Part shown: piece by piece, positions 44,324 to 53,379 of the stretch | Numbering within the stretch: position 1 is the stretch's first letter | Layout: each line of letters starts with the position of its first letter | Source: Leucobacter sp. wl10 | GTDB lineage: Bacteria > Actinomycetota > Actinomycetes > Actinomycetales > Microbacteriaceae | DNA: 64,000 nt | Assembly: GCF_003569785.1 (NCBI RefSeq) | Contig: NZ_KZ983995.1 | Coordinates: 90,523 to 154,522, forward strand | Direction of reading: 5' to 3' | Position numbers and translations under genes: made by a program | The notes under the pieces: model-generated | Told to the model about the DNA's origin: nothing | Database searches by the model: none | The model's input: only the letters and a program-made list of their open reading frames with translations

Positions 44324-45901
44324 ATGGCAAGCACCCTCAGACAGCAGCTGTTCAGAGTGAAACCCGTACCCCGCGACGGGGGTGAGACCGGCAGCGCGCT
44401 GAAGCGCAGTATCGGCCTGTTCCAGCTGACCCTCATCGGCGTCGGCGGCACCATCGGCACCGGTATCTTCTTCATCCTCTCGGAGGCGGTGCCGATCGCG
44501 GGCCCGGCCGTCATCTGGTCGTTCGTGATCGCGGCGACAGTCGCAGGGCTGTCGGCGCTGTGCTACGCGGAGCTGGCGAGCAGCGTGCCGGTGTCGGGTT
44601 CCTCGTACTCGTACGCCTACAGCACCCTGGGCGAACTGCCCGCGATGGGCGTCGCGGCCTGTCTGCTGCTGGAGTACGGCGTCTCGACGGCGGCGGTCGC
44701 GGTGGGCTGGTCGCAGTACGTGAACCAGCTGATGGGCAACCTCTTCGGGATCCAGCTGCCCGCTGCCCTGTCGGCCGCGCCCGAGGAGGGCGGCATCATC
44801 AACCTGCCGGCCGTGATCCTCATCGCGCTCTGCGCCTTCCTGCTGATCCGCGGCACCTCGCACTCGGTCGTGGCCAACACGATCATGGTGATCATCAAGA
44901 TCGCGGTGCTGCTGTTCTTCGTGGCCGTCGGCATCACCGGATGGAACACGAACAACTTCGCCGACTTCGCCCCCTTCGGATTCAGCGGCGTGATGACGGG
45001 CGCGGGCCTCATCTTCTTCTCCTTCGTCGGCCTCGACGCCGTGGCGACCGCGGGCGACGAGGCTAAGAATCCGCGCCGCAACCTGCCGATCGCGCTCATC
45101 GCCGCCCTCGTGGTCGTCACCGGCGTGTACGTGCTGGTCGCGCTCGCCGCCCTGGGCGCGCAGCCCGCTTCCGAGTTCGAGGGGCAGTCGGCGGGGCTCT
45201 CGCAGATCCTCGAGAACATCATCGGCGCCTCCTGGCCCGGCACGCTCGTCGCGGCCGGCGCGGTGATCTCGATCTTCAGCGTCACGCTCGTGGTGCTCTA
45301 CGGCCAGACCCGCATCCTGTTCGCGATGTCGCGCGACGGCATGGCGCCCAAGGTCTTTCAGCGGGTCAACCCGCGCACCATGACGCCGGTCGTCAACACC
45401 ATCATCGTCTCGGCCGCGGTCGCGCTGCTGGCGGGGGTGCTGCCCATCAACTTCCTCGCCGAGATGACGTCGATCGGCACGCTGGCCGCGTTCACGGTGG
45501 TGTCGGTCGCGGTGATCGTGCTGCGCAAGCGCGAGCCCGATCTCGAGCGCAAGTTCCGGGTGCCGCTGTACCCGGTGGTCCCGATCCTGTCGATCATCGG
45601 CTGCCTCTGGATCATCAAGGATCTGCGTCCCATCACCATCTTCGTGTTCCTCGGCTGGACCGTTCTCGTGCTGGTGTGGTGGTGGTTCACCGGCCGCAAG
45701 AACTCGGTGCTCGGTGAGCAGATCAAGACCGGCCTCATCGTGCTGGTGGGGCCGGGCAAGTACCGCGACGGCGACGCCGAGCGCGCCGCGGCGCACGTCG
45801 AGACGGGCGCGGTGCCGGTGGTCGCGTCGGACGAGGTGCGCGGTTCCGGGGCGGCCGGAGGCGCCGGATCCGCGCCCGGCGATGACGGGGCCGAGCGGTG
45901 A
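44324..45901 (+). CDS. APC family amino acid permease (CAT-type)
   Basis: 525-residue transporter with 12 or more helices. The unwound substrate-binding first helix is IGVGGTIGTGIFFILSEA. The helix-6 region FFSFVGLDAVATAGDEAKNP and the amphipathic MSRDGMAPKVFQRVNPRTMT are typical of the cationic amino acid transporter branch. The C-terminal tail after WWWFTGRKNSVLGEQ is cytoplasmic and rich in Gly/Ala. It lies downstream of the decarboxylase and overlaps the universal stress gene by 4 nt; an import-then-decarboxylate module is the likely role, acting perhaps in acid or osmotic stress (inference). Confidence 0.92.
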   Translation: MASTLRQQLFRVKPVPRDGGETGSALKRSIGLFQLTLIGVGGTIGTGIFFILSEAVPIAGPAVIWSFVIAATVAGLSALCYAELASSVPVSGSSYSYAYSTLGELPAMGVAACLLLEYGVSTAAVAVGWSQYVNQLMGNLFGIQLPAALSAAPEEGGIINLPAVILIALCAFLLIRGTSHSVVANTIMVIIKIAVLLFFVAVGITGWNTNNFADFAPFGFSGVMTGAGLIFFSFVGLDAVATAGDEAKNPRRNLPIALIAALVVVTGVYVLVALAALGAQPASEFEGQSAGLSQILENIIGASWPGTLVAAGAVISIFSVTLVVLYGQTRILFAMSRDGMAPKVFQRVNPRTMTPVVNTIIVSAAVALLAGVLPINFLAEMTSIGTLAAFTVVSVAVIVLRKREPDLERKFRVPLYPVVPILSIIGCLWIIKDLRPITIFVFLGWTVLVLVWWWFTGRKNSVLGEQIKTGLIVLVGPGKYRDGDAERAAAHVETGAVPVVASDEVRGSGAAGGAGSAPGDDGAER

Positions 45902-46812
45902 GCGTCGTCGTCGGCGTGGCGCCGGGCCACTGCTCGCACGCGGCGGTGAGCCTCGCGGTGCTGCTGGCGCGCTCGTCGGAGCTGCCGCTCGTGGTCGTGT
46001 CGGTCAATTCGGCGAGCTGGCCGCCGCGGCGCCCGCTGAGCGGCGTCGACGGGGAGTACCAGCGCTTCGTGCGCGAGCAGGCCGAGGCGGCGCTCGACGA
46101 GGCGCGGGGTCTGGTGCCCGGCGATGTCGAGGCGAGCTACGTGCTGCACGAGGCGTCGAGCGCGCGGCGCGGGTTGCTCGAGGCGTGCGAGAATGCCGGG
46201 GCGCTGCGCCTGGTCGTGGGCGCGAAGGATTCCGGGTCGGAGGTGATGCTCGGTTCGGTGGTGACGGGGTTGCTGCAGAGCGCGCACCTGCCGGTGGCCG
46301 TGGCGCCGCGGGGCTTCGCGGCGTCGGAGGGCGCGCGCCTGGAGCGGGTGACGGCCGCGTACAGCGGCTCGGAGACCTCGGCCGAGCTGGTGCTGGGGGC
46401 GGCGGCGATCGCGGCCGCCGCGGGCGAGGGGATCCGCATCGCGTCGTTCCACACGCGGCCGCGCGCGTTCATCGAGGCGCGGGTGGGGCGGGAGGTCGAG
46501 GATCAGATCCTCGCCGAGTGGGAGGAGCAGATCCGCGAGGACGCCGCCTCGATTCTCGACAGCATCGAGCGGTTCGAGCGGCAGCCCGCGTCGGTCGAGG
46601 TGGTGGTCGGCTCGGGGGACGGCTGGCACACGGCACTGCGCTCGATTCCGTGGCGCGAGGCTGAGGTGCTGGTGGTGGGCTCGAGCAGCCTCGGTCCGCT
46701 GGCCCGCATCTCGCTCGGCTCGCACGCGGTGAAGATCGTGCGCCACTCGCCGGTGCCGGTCGTGGTGGTGCCGCGTCGCGCCACAGAGGAGTACATCGCT
46801 CAGGCCCGTTGA
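45898..46812 (+). CDS. universal stress protein, two UspA domains
   Basis: 304 residues: domain 1 (~1-142) and domain 2 (~148-300). The second ends with the ATP-binding-type G-2x-G-9x-G(S/T) region LVVGSSSLGPLARISLGSHA followed by PVPVVVVPRR. GTG 45898 overlaps the permease stop, so expression is coupled. Usp domains fused to or co-expressed with amino-acid transporters are thought to regulate transport through nucleotide binding. The downstream 143 bp to the convergent HNH gene carry no clear terminator. Confidence 0.9.
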   Translation: MSVVVGVAPGHCSHAAVSLAVLLARSSELPLVVVSVNSASWPPRRPLSGVDGEYQRFVREQAEAALDEARGLVPGDVEASYVLHEASSARRGLLEACENAGALRLVVGAKDSGSEVMLGSVVTGLLQSAHLPVAVAPRGFAASEGARLERVTAAYSGSETSAELVLGAAAIAAAAGEGIRIASFHTRPRAFIEARVGREVEDQILAEWEEQIREDAASILDSIERFERQPASVEVVVGSGDGWHTALRSIPWREAEVLVVGSSSLGPLARISLGSHAVKIVRHSPVPVVVVPRRATEEYIAQAR

Positions 46813-46955
46813 CGAGGTGTGCGCGGGTGAGCGTCCCGATGGGTGAGCGTCCACGGCTTGAGTGTCTGTCGACTCGACTCGTCCGTCCGCCCGCCCGCAT
46901 GGCGGACGGCATCCGCGGTGTTCCGGCCGTTCTCGCCGAGGCGGCCGGAGCTTCT

Positions 46956-48437
46956 CTACGCCGCGAGCGTGAATCTTCGAGGCGGCGGGTCGATGCCGGC
47001 CCACGCGTACCGGAGTTCGACGCGGGTGGGCAGTGGGACCTGGCCTCCGCCCGGGTCGTGGAGGACGAAATCGTCGGTTCCGTCTCGGGTGATGCGCCAA
47101 CCGCCGTGGTGGAGTTGCATGTGGTGGAAGCGGCACAGCAGAACACCGCGGTCGATGTCGGTGCGGCCGTGTCCGCTGCTCCAGGGGTCGATGTGGTGCG
47201 CCTCGCAGTAGGAAGCCGGGCGGTCGCAGGCTCTCCAGCGGCATCCCCCGTCTCGGATGGCGAGGGCGAGCCGCTGTGCTGGCGTGAACAGCCGTGTCGT
47301 GCGCCCGAGATTGAGCGGGTTGCCGCCGCGATCCACCGTCACCGGAATCGTGCCGACGGTGCAGGCCTGCTGCCGTGCCACCCACGCCGGGAGCGCCTCG
47401 ACCTCGTCCTCCGCATAGGCCGCGCCGGCGCTCTCCGCCTCGTGCCGGTCGTCGCCGGAGAGCGGTGCGTCGACGACCTGCACGAGGCGCACCCCGGGCT
47501 GCCTGGCCCCGTACACGGACTCGGCGTCGGCGAGGCTTCCCGCCCGCAGCACATCCAATAACAGGTCGAACGCGAGTTGCTCGTTCGTGCGCGGATCCGC
47601 TGCGAGCTCTTCTGCGCGGGCACGCTCCGCCGGATCCACGAATCGGGGTCCGCCGCGCCGGGGCCGCAGGGCGGCGTTCAACACCGACCGCACCCAGGTC
47701 GCCGAGAGGTCGTCGAACACGAGGCTTCCGCAGGCGCGTCCCTCGCGATCCGTCCACATCCGGAACGACCGCGCTTCGTAGCGGGCCAAAAACCGTTCCT
47801 CGGCGCCGACCGGATCGAGCCGGTCGCGCAAGAACCGGGCGGCCTTCGCCAGCTCCTCCACCGTGCGCTCGCTCGCCTCGGCGATCAGTTGCTCGGCTGC
47901 GAGCGCCCATGCCGCATGATCATCCGAAGTCGCGCGTTCGCCGTCGCGCTGAGGCGGTTCCCCCAGGCCCCGCAGGATCGCATCGTGCTGCGCGGTGGAG
48001 ATGACGCCCTCGAGCAGGGCCCGCCCCAGCGGCGCATGCCACGGCGCCTGCTCGGCGGATTCGTCGGTGCTTTCGAGCCCGCTCGGGTCGCCCGGGACGT
48101 CGTACAGCGATTCGCCGATGCGCACCTGCTTCGCGGCCTCGCTGCGGCTCACGCCCGTTACTCGCTGCACCAGCGCGACCGCGTTGCGATGCCCCCGCGA
48201 CTGCGCCAGCCCTGCATGCCCCGACGCTCTGGATGACCGTCGCGCGACCGCCCCGACCGCGGCCACCCGCAGCCGCTCCGCCATCTGCCCCACCTCGGAG
48301 GCCAGTTCCAACAGTTCCAAGGCGGCCGCATCGTCCAGCCGATTCACCACGATCGGCAACAGGCCGGCATCTGAAATCTCGCCAGTGAGGTCGCGCAGCG
48401 CCGCGATCCTGGCCGAGATGTCAGAGAAGAATTCCAT
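46956..48437 (-). CDS. DUF222 / HNH endonuclease domain protein (13E12 family)
   Basis: 493 residues. The N-terminal two thirds is DUF222 (from LRDLTGEISDAGLL to about WVRSVLNAALRP). Near the C terminus is an HNH nuclease motif: GGCRWRACDRPASYCEAHHI followed by DPWSSG and LLCRFHHMQLH. This actinobacteria-specific family (mycobacterial REP13E12) is often linked to mobile DNA and is present in many copies per genome. Its function is unknown, with DNA nicking assumed. ATG 48437 faces an AT-rich leader (about 48440-48500). Confidence 0.93.
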   Translation of the reverse strand: MEFFSDISARIAALRDLTGEISDAGLLPIVVNRLDDAAALELLELASEVGQMAERLRVAAVGAVARRSSRASGHAGLAQSRGHRNAVALVQRVTGVSRSEAAKQVRIGESLYDVPGDPSGLESTDESAEQAPWHAPLGRALLEGVISTAQHDAILRGLGEPPQRDGERATSDDHAAWALAAEQLIAEASERTVEELAKAARFLRDRLDPVGAEERFLARYEARSFRMWTDREGRACGSLVFDDLSATWVRSVLNAALRPRRGGPRFVDPAERARAEELAADPRTNEQLAFDLLLDVLRAGSLADAESVYGARQPGVRLVQVVDAPLSGDDRHEAESAGAAYAEDEVEALPAWVARQQACTVGTIPVTVDRGGNPLNLGRTTRLFTPAQRLALAIRDGGCRWRACDRPASYCEAHHIDPWSSGHGRTDIDRGVLLCRFHHMQLHHGGWRITRDGTDDFVLHDPGGGQVPLPTRVELRYAWAGIDPPPRRFTLAA

Positions 48438-48653
48438 GTCCCAATTATCGCATCTGATCAGGGACTATACCTAGGGATAACTCCGCCATTCTCGCTCAAC
48501 TTCGCGGGGTTGTGAGCGAAGCGGTCCGCGGTGACCCGAATCGTGGAGGATGATTCGCTCACACCTAGCCATCTTCGACGCCTTCCCCGCAATTCATCCA
48601 CATTCGGGGCTGCAGGCTCCCGCGGGCAGCCGCGCTCGCGCATGCTGGTCCGC

Positions 48654-49136
48654 ATGACTGATTCACGCGCTGATATCGATCGCGACCGCATTCTCGCCAC
48701 CGACGCCGATCTTCAGGATCAGCTCGGGCTCGTCCTCGAGCGGGCGACCCACCGCCAGCTCTGGCTCCTCTTCCTCGACGATGATCGACGCTTGGCCAAC
48801 CCGCTCATGCCCATGGACGATCACCCGGCGTCACCCGACGAGCTCTGCGATACCGATGATCTGGGTGTGGTGCCGTTCGCGCAGGTGCTCGTGCACCGCG
48901 CTCGTGCGGGCTGCGAGCTGGTGGGTGCTCGCGAATTCGTGTTCGTCTGGGAACGACTCGGCTCGGAACGATTCACCGACGATGACCGCTCGTGGGCTCG
49001 GGCCGTAGCCGGAGAGGTCGGCAGAGCGGGACCCGGTGGCGCCGCCTTCGGTCTCGATGCCGCGGCTCCGCTGCGCGCCCAGTTCCTCCTCCACAGCACG
49101 GGCATCCGCCAACTCACGCTGGACGACTACGCGTAG
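48654..49136 (+). CDS. conserved hypothetical protein, 160 aa
   Basis: ATG 48654 (MTDSRADIDRDRILATDADL) is preferred over upstream in-frame starts because conservation-like codon usage begins there. The protein is acidic (many Asp/Glu), without membrane segments. ATHRQLWLLFLDDDRRLANPLMPMDD and VLVHRARAGCELVGAREFVF suggest a mixed alpha/beta fold. Similar to uncharacterised Microbacteriaceae proteins by pattern only; function unknown. Confidence 0.7.
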   Translation: MTDSRADIDRDRILATDADLQDQLGLVLERATHRQLWLLFLDDDRRLANPLMPMDDHPASPDELCDTDDLGVVPFAQVLVHRARAGCELVGAREFVFVWERLGSERFTDDDRSWARAVAGEVGRAGPGGAAFGLDAAAPLRAQFLLHSTGIRQLTLDDYA

Positions 49137-49254
49137 TCCCGGCGGGACGGCCGCGGGCATCCGCGCGCGATTTACGAGCATCCGCGGGCGATTCGCGGCA
49201 TAAGATGAGCGGCAGAATCGAGGCTGAAGGCGGCGTCGCAGAGCTCAGCACCAT

Positions 49255-49284
49255 TTGGACTTCCCGGTCCAGATCGGGTAGAGT
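49255..49284 (+). promoter_or_regulatory. promoter of tRNA-Gln
   Basis: TTGGAC (49255-49260), 18-bp spacer, TAGAGT (49279-49284), about 40 bp before the mature tRNA. A loose dyad CAGCACC...GGTGCTG spans the promoter. Confidence 0.55.
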
Positions 49285-49326
49285 AATCTCTCGGTGCTGA
49301 GTTCCTCGGAGGTCAGATCTCCGTCT

Positions 49327-49401
49327 TGGGATATGGTGTAATTGGCAACACTACGGTTTCTGGTACCGTCATTCTAGGTTCGAGTCCTGGTATCCCAGCC
49401 A
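49327..49401 (+). tRNA. tRNA-Gln, anticodon CTG, CCA encoded
   Basis: Cloverleaf by eye: acceptor TGGGATA/TATCCCA, D-stem GTGT/ACAC, anticodon stem ACGGT/ACCGT with loop TTCTGGT (anticodon CTG, reads CAG), T-arm CTAGG-TTCGAGT-CCTGG, discriminator G and encoded CCA. U1-A72 pairing is typical of glutamine tRNAs. It is not disrupted, and no integrase gene flanks it. Confidence 0.95.
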
Positions 49402-49503
49402 CATAGAATCCCCGGTCAGACCCCTTCGGGCCGAGCACTCCGCTTCCCGGCCTGGCAGCCTCGGGCAGCGCCCGTCAGAGCCCGCCAGGGGCGGTGCGGC
49501 CCC

Positions 49504-50985
49504 CTAACCGGTCGTGCTCCAGACCGGCGGATCGGCACCCCAGCGGTGCAGCGGCGAGCGGTACTCGGTGGGAGCGCCGTCGAAGGCGAGGATCGGGGGA
49601 GCGCACTCCACACGGGAAGTCGCCCCGCCGCTCGCGGTCACGACCGGCACGGACGTCGTGGGGAGCGCGAGCTCCTGGTCGACGGAAGCGGCGGCATCGG
49701 CGGCGTGCGGCGCCGGACCGGCTGCGAGGAGCTCGTTCGCGATGCGGGCGAGGCTGACTCGGATCCCGAACGATCCGCCCTCGCGCCGCTGCCTCAGGAG
49801 CGCGGTGGCGATGGACGCGGCCAGGAAATGACCCGCCGAGTGATCCAGCGCCTGCACGGGCAACGCGCCGGGGGTGGTGCCGCCGTCAGTGCTCTCCAGC
49901 ACGGCGACACCCGACGCGGCCTGCACGAGGCTGTCGAAGCCCCGGCGCCGCCCCCAGGGGCCCTCCGTACCCCAGGCGGAGAGCTGCGCGACGACGATGC
50001 CGGGAAAGCGGCGGTGGAGCGCTTCGAAATCGAGACCGTACTTCGACAGGGCAGACGGGCGATAGCCGTGCACGACCACGTCGGCGCTCTCGAGCAGCTG
50101 CCGCACCCGGTCGAGGTCAGCGGAACGGTCGAGGTCGAGCAGGGTCGATCGCTTTGCCTGGCCGGTGTCGAGGTGCTGCCACGCCACCTCGGGGAGGCGG
50201 GGCGAGTCGATCCGGAGCACGTCGGCGCCCGCGGTCGCGAGGTCGCGGGTCGCGACCGGTCCCGCGATGACCCTCGTGAGGTCCAGCACCCGTATGCCCG
50301 TGAGCGGGAGGCCGCCCGCCTCGCGCCAACGGCGCGGCGCGGCGTTTCCCCGCGACTCGAGATGCACCGCCGGGGAGCGCTCGAGAACGGAGAACTGGGG
50401 GTGCGATCGCCACTCCGAAGGATCCCGGACCGCGATGATCAGGGCGCCCGCTCGGGCCGCCCGGTCCTCCAGCTCGAACCGGCCCCGGTCGCGCATCGCC
50501 GCCCCGACGGCGGCTCGCCCGGCCCGGGCGGGGAGGCCGAGGAGCGCCGTGAGCCGTTCGACGTGGTGCGGGTAGTTCCCGTGCGTGCGCACCCACCCGT
50601 CCGACACCCGCCAGAAGTCGGAGAGGGGCGCACGGAACCGGGGGGCGGACCCGTCGATCCTGAACAGCCGCTCGCTGCCGAACGACGCCTGCACCCGGCT
50701 CGCGTCGACCCTGATCGAGCGCATGCCGGGGGTGGAGACGCCCCGGTCGCTCCCCACGAGGGCCATCGCCAGCGAGGACAGGGCCGCGCTGTCGTACGCG
50801 AGTTCCGCGACGCGCAGGGTCGATCTCCAGCTCGGCAGCCGCCGCGCCGGGGCGATGGCGGCGATATCGTCGGGCTGAAGCGCCAGCGCGTCGGCGACCC
50901 GGCCGCCGACGCGGTGCAGCGGCGAATCCGCGGGGCGCCCCTCGTCCGCGCCCGGGTCTTCGCTCTGGTCGGCTGTTCGAATCAT
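49504..50985 (-). CDS. CaiB/BaiF-type CoA transferase with rearranged domain order
   Basis: 493 residues from ATG 50985 (GGAGG eight bases upstream). The canonical family III N terminus (LTGIRVLDLTRVIAGPVAT, GADVLRIDSPRLPE) does not begin until about residue 228. Before it lies a ~215-residue region resembling the small, normally C-terminal half of these enzymes (SDGWVRTHGNYPHHVERLTA). The Asp aligned with the catalytic residue sits in VQALDHSAGHFLAA. These enzymes move CoA between carboxylic acids. The organic-acid substrate is unknown, and no pathway partners adjoin the gene. Confidence 0.85.
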   Translation of the reverse strand: MIRTADQSEDPGADEGRPADSPLHRVGGRVADALALQPDDIAAIAPARRLPSWRSTLRVAELAYDSAALSSLAMALVGSDRGVSTPGMRSIRVDASRVQASFGSERLFRIDGSAPRFRAPLSDFWRVSDGWVRTHGNYPHHVERLTALLGLPARAGRAAVGAAMRDRGRFELEDRAARAGALIIAVRDPSEWRSHPQFSVLERSPAVHLESRGNAAPRRWREAGGLPLTGIRVLDLTRVIAGPVATRDLATAGADVLRIDSPRLPEVAWQHLDTGQAKRSTLLDLDRSADLDRVRQLLESADVVVHGYRPSALSKYGLDFEALHRRFPGIVVAQLSAWGTEGPWGRRRGFDSLVQAASGVAVLESTDGGTTPGALPVQALDHSAGHFLAASIATALLRQRREGGSFGIRVSLARIANELLAAGPAPHAADAAASVDQELALPTTSVPVVTASGGATSRVECAPPILAFDGAPTEYRSPLHRWGADPPVWSTTG

Positions 50986-51044
50986 CGTCGGCACCTCCGC
51001 TCTCATTCTGACCGCGGCGCTTGCGTATTCGCCGTGTCGCGCCC

Positions 51045-51290
51045 TCAGCCGGGGCCAGAGCCTCGCTTGAAGCGCCCGCCGTTCACCCTCGCGTCGCCGG
51101 CCGCGACCACGAGGATCGCGCGCTCGGGCGCCGCCGGGTCGTGGAAGCCGAGGGTCTTCGTGATGCGCTCGGGATCGGTGCCGGCCCGCTACGCCGCGAA
51201 CTCGACGGTGGCGCTCGGCTCGGCGAACTCGAGGATCTCGCCGATCCAGCCGCGGCCCTCCAGGTGTGCGCGAACACGGTCGACTGCCAA
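51045..51290 (-). pseudogene. YbaK/EbsC-type aminoacyl-tRNA deacylase remnant
   Basis: From TTG 51290 (GGGAG just upstream) the frame reads LAVDRVRAHLEGRG, then ILEFAEPSATVEFAA, an in-frame TAG at 51191-51189, then RAGTDPERITKTLGF and AILVVAAGDARVNGGRFK, ending after 82 codons. The pattern matches YbaK, which hydrolyses mis-charged Cys-tRNA(Pro) (patterns FE-x-SSATVE-x-AA and AGDARI). A full gene is about 155 residues, so both a nonsense codon and loss of the C-terminal half are present. Confidence 0.75.
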
Positions 51291-51353
51291 GGTTGCTCCC
51301 TTCGTCATTCCCGGTGATCGGACGATGAGGGGGCCGGGATCACCGCTCCGCTT

Positions 51354-51752
51354 TCAACGCCCGGATCCCGATCCCGGATCCGCGACCTCGACCAGCCTCT
51401 CGAACATCTGCAGCAGACGGCCGTCCTCGATGTACGCGGCGATGAGCCCGTCGTCGAACCGGTCGCCTCGCATCAGGTACGTGAACCAGGTTGACAGATC
51501 ACTCATCGAGGCGGAGGGGATGGGGGCTTCGCGCAGCGGCTCGATGTTGCTCATGTAGTCGTGGTCGGGCCCGGCCACGTGATTGTAGGCCGCATAGAGC
51601 GCGTCGAAGATGCGCCTGTCGTAGTGCGGCCACCACGCCACGTTCGAATCGCCGGATGGTGCGGCGTCGCCATTCCCGTCGCCGTTCCCCTCGGTGGAGC
51701 GCCCGCCGCGCATCGCCTCGATGCCGAGACGGATCGTCCGCAGATCGTTCAT
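51354..51752 (-). CDS. hypothetical protein, DUF6508-like
   Basis: 132 residues from ATG 51752 (MNDLRTIRLGIEAMRGGR). The C-terminal DLSTWFTYLMRGDRFDDGLI followed by DGRLLQMFERL resembles the DUF6508 pattern (Leu-rich, R-x-x-RF-x-[ED]G, then E-x-G-x-x-x-x-[IL]). The middle includes YDRRIFDALYAAYNHV. A low-complexity insert with GNGDGNGD lies near residue 25. The start has a weak ribosome-binding site. Function unknown. Confidence 0.65.
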   Translation of the reverse strand: MNDLRTIRLGIEAMRGGRSTEGNGDGNGDAAPSGDSNVAWWPHYDRRIFDALYAAYNHVAGPDHDYMSNIEPLREAPIPSASMSDLSTWFTYLMRGDRFDDGLIAAYIEDGRLLQMFERLVEVADPGSGSGR

Positions 51753-51831
51753 GCACAACAGGATATCGATATCGCAGCGCGGCGGTGCGCACCCGGTGCC
51801 GAATCCTCGCGGCGCCTGGCAGACTGGACGC

Positions 51832-52323
51832 ATGCCCTCCTCGCGAAACCCGCTCTCGGTGATCACCGGAGTCGCGCTCATCGTCGCGCCGCTCGTCGCC
51901 TGGGGCCTGAAGCTCGTCTCCGGCGGGTGGATGGTGTTCGTCATCATCTTCGGGCCGATCCTGGTGCTGCTCGCCGCCTACGCGCTGCAGATCGTGATCG
52001 CGGCGCAGGGCTTCCTCTCGAAGCGGGAGCTTTTCGGCGCCGCGCGGCTGCGCGCGACGCTGGCCGCGTGGCTCACATCGCTCTGCGTGCTCGCGCTGGG
52101 CATCTTCATGCCCGACGGCGGCGACACGGACTACGGGTCGACGCTCCAGGTGTGGATGGGCGCATACGGGCCGAACAGCGATGCCGTGCACGCCGCAACC
52201 GATGATCTGACGGCCATCGCTGCGCTGCTCTCGGCCGTCCTGTGGGTCGGCGCCTTCGTCTGGCTCTTCGTGGAGTGGGTCGTGGCGCTCGGCCGCCGGC
52301 GGCGCTCCGCGCTCGCGGTTTGA
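51832..52323 (+). CDS. hypothetical membrane protein, 163 aa
   Basis: ATG 51832 (MPSSRNPLSVITGVALIVAP). Four predicted membrane helices: residues ~8-27, ~31-53, ~76-95 and ~130-153. A polar loop between helices 3 and 4 includes GGDTDYGSTLQVW. A basic end RRRRSALAV marks the cytoplasmic side. Transcribed divergently from the DUF6508-like gene with 79 bp between them; no family recognised. Confidence 0.75.
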   Translation: MPSSRNPLSVITGVALIVAPLVAWGLKLVSGGWMVFVIIFGPILVLLAAYALQIVIAAQGFLSKRELFGAARLRATLAAWLTSLCVLALGIFMPDGGDTDYGSTLQVWMGAYGPNSDAVHAATDDLTAIAALLSAVLWVGAFVWLFVEWVVALGRRRRSALAV

Positions 52324-52377
52324 CCCCGGTGGTCGAGCTTTTGACGAGGCCCGGAGCGGCGACCTCGGCTCGTAGAT

Positions 52378-53379
52378 TCACTCAGCCTCCGCTGCTCGCC
52401 TCACCCCGGATCCCGCACCCTCAGCGGTTACTACCTGCAGCAGCCCCTCGAACTCCGCGCTCACGTTCTCGCGGGCCCGACGCTCCCAGAGCTGCTGCGC
52501 GGTGGCGGTGCGGTAGATGGCGGGCTGCTGCAGGTAGCCGCTGAGGATGCGGGATCGGCCCGCCGCGAAGTCGGGATCGGCGACGTGCGCGTACTCTGCG
52601 CGCACCGCCAGCGAGTACTGCTGGTAGCGGTGCGGTGAGGAGGCGAAGATGGAGAGGTCCGCGTCGAGCAGGTGCGCGAGCGGCGCTGCGGGATCCCGAA
52701 CCTCTCGAGCGGGCGTCGTGGCGACGATGAACTCGCCCACCTGACTCGTCAGCGCGGCGTCGATGGACAGCGCGGCGAGCGAGCCTGCGGCGAGGTGCGC
52801 CGACGCGAGCTCGTCGCTGCCGGCGTCGTCGCCCGCGGCGCCCGTGTAGACGGCGTCGTGGAACCAGGCGGCCAGCAGTGTGGCGGGAGAGAGGCGCTCG
52901 CCGCGGGTGGCGAGGTGGTCGAGCGCCAGCAGCACGTCTTCGAGGTGCCGCTCGTCGTGGTAGCTGCGGTGCGGTTCGTTCCAGCGGGTGAGGAGGTGCT
53001 CGCCGAGGCGGTGCCAGTCGTTCTCCGCCTGTCGAGTCCGCCCGATGCCGACCAGCGCGCCGAGCCCGGACCACTCCGCTCTCAGATACTGGCGTCTGCG
53101 CAGCGGCGCGACCGTCTCGCGCTCGGCCTGCCGCACGCGCAGGCCCGAGCCCCGCAACGCGTGGACGACGTCCTTCGCGGTGACCGGCCGCGCGCTCTGC
53201 GCGACGGCTGCTTCGTAGAGCGACGCGGGCACGTCGTAGTGGTCGAGGTCGAAGCTGCGCCGGGGGAGGCCGAGGCGCCTGGCGAAGGCGTGCAACTCGT
53301 CGTAGCCGGCGTCGGAGATGAGGTGACTCCAGAGGGTGCCGTGCGCGGGCCACGCGGGCGGGTCGATGAGGATCGCCAT
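52378..53379 (-). CDS. DUF4031 - HD-domain metal phosphohydrolase fusion
   Basis: 333 residues. Residues 1-~85 are DUF4031 (AILIDPPAWPAHGTLWSHLI, SFDLDHYDVP). From residue ~105 on is an HD-type domain of the COG4339 group: WNEPHRSYHDERHLEDVLLA, then AAWFHDAVYTGAAGDDAGSD with the paired His-Asp metal ligands, and LLDADLSIFASSPHRYQQY. The two are also found as adjacent genes in actinobacteria; here they are one protein. Substrate unknown. ATG 53379. Confidence 0.85.
   Translation of the reverse strand: MAILIDPPAWPAHGTLWSHLISDAGYDELHAFARRLGLPRRSFDLDHYDVPASLYEAAVAQSARPVTAKDVVHALRGSGLRVRQAERETVAPLRRRQYLRAEWSGLGALVGIGRTRQAENDWHRLGEHLLTRWNEPHRSYHDERHLEDVLLALDHLATRGERLSPATLLAAWFHDAVYTGAAGDDAGSDELASAHLAAGSLAALSIDAALTSQVGEFIVATTPAREVRDPAAPLAHLLDADLSIFASSPHRYQQYSLAVRAEYAHVADPDFAAGRSRILSGYLQQPAIYRTATAQQLWERRARENVSAEFEGLLQVVTAEGAGSGVRRAAEAE

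Noticed and set aside
49327..49401. tRNA-Gln(CTG) as integration site for the right-hand island
   Set aside because: Its T-arm and acceptor bases differ from the 63.3-kb fragment in paired positions, and no integrase or direct duplicate flanks it.
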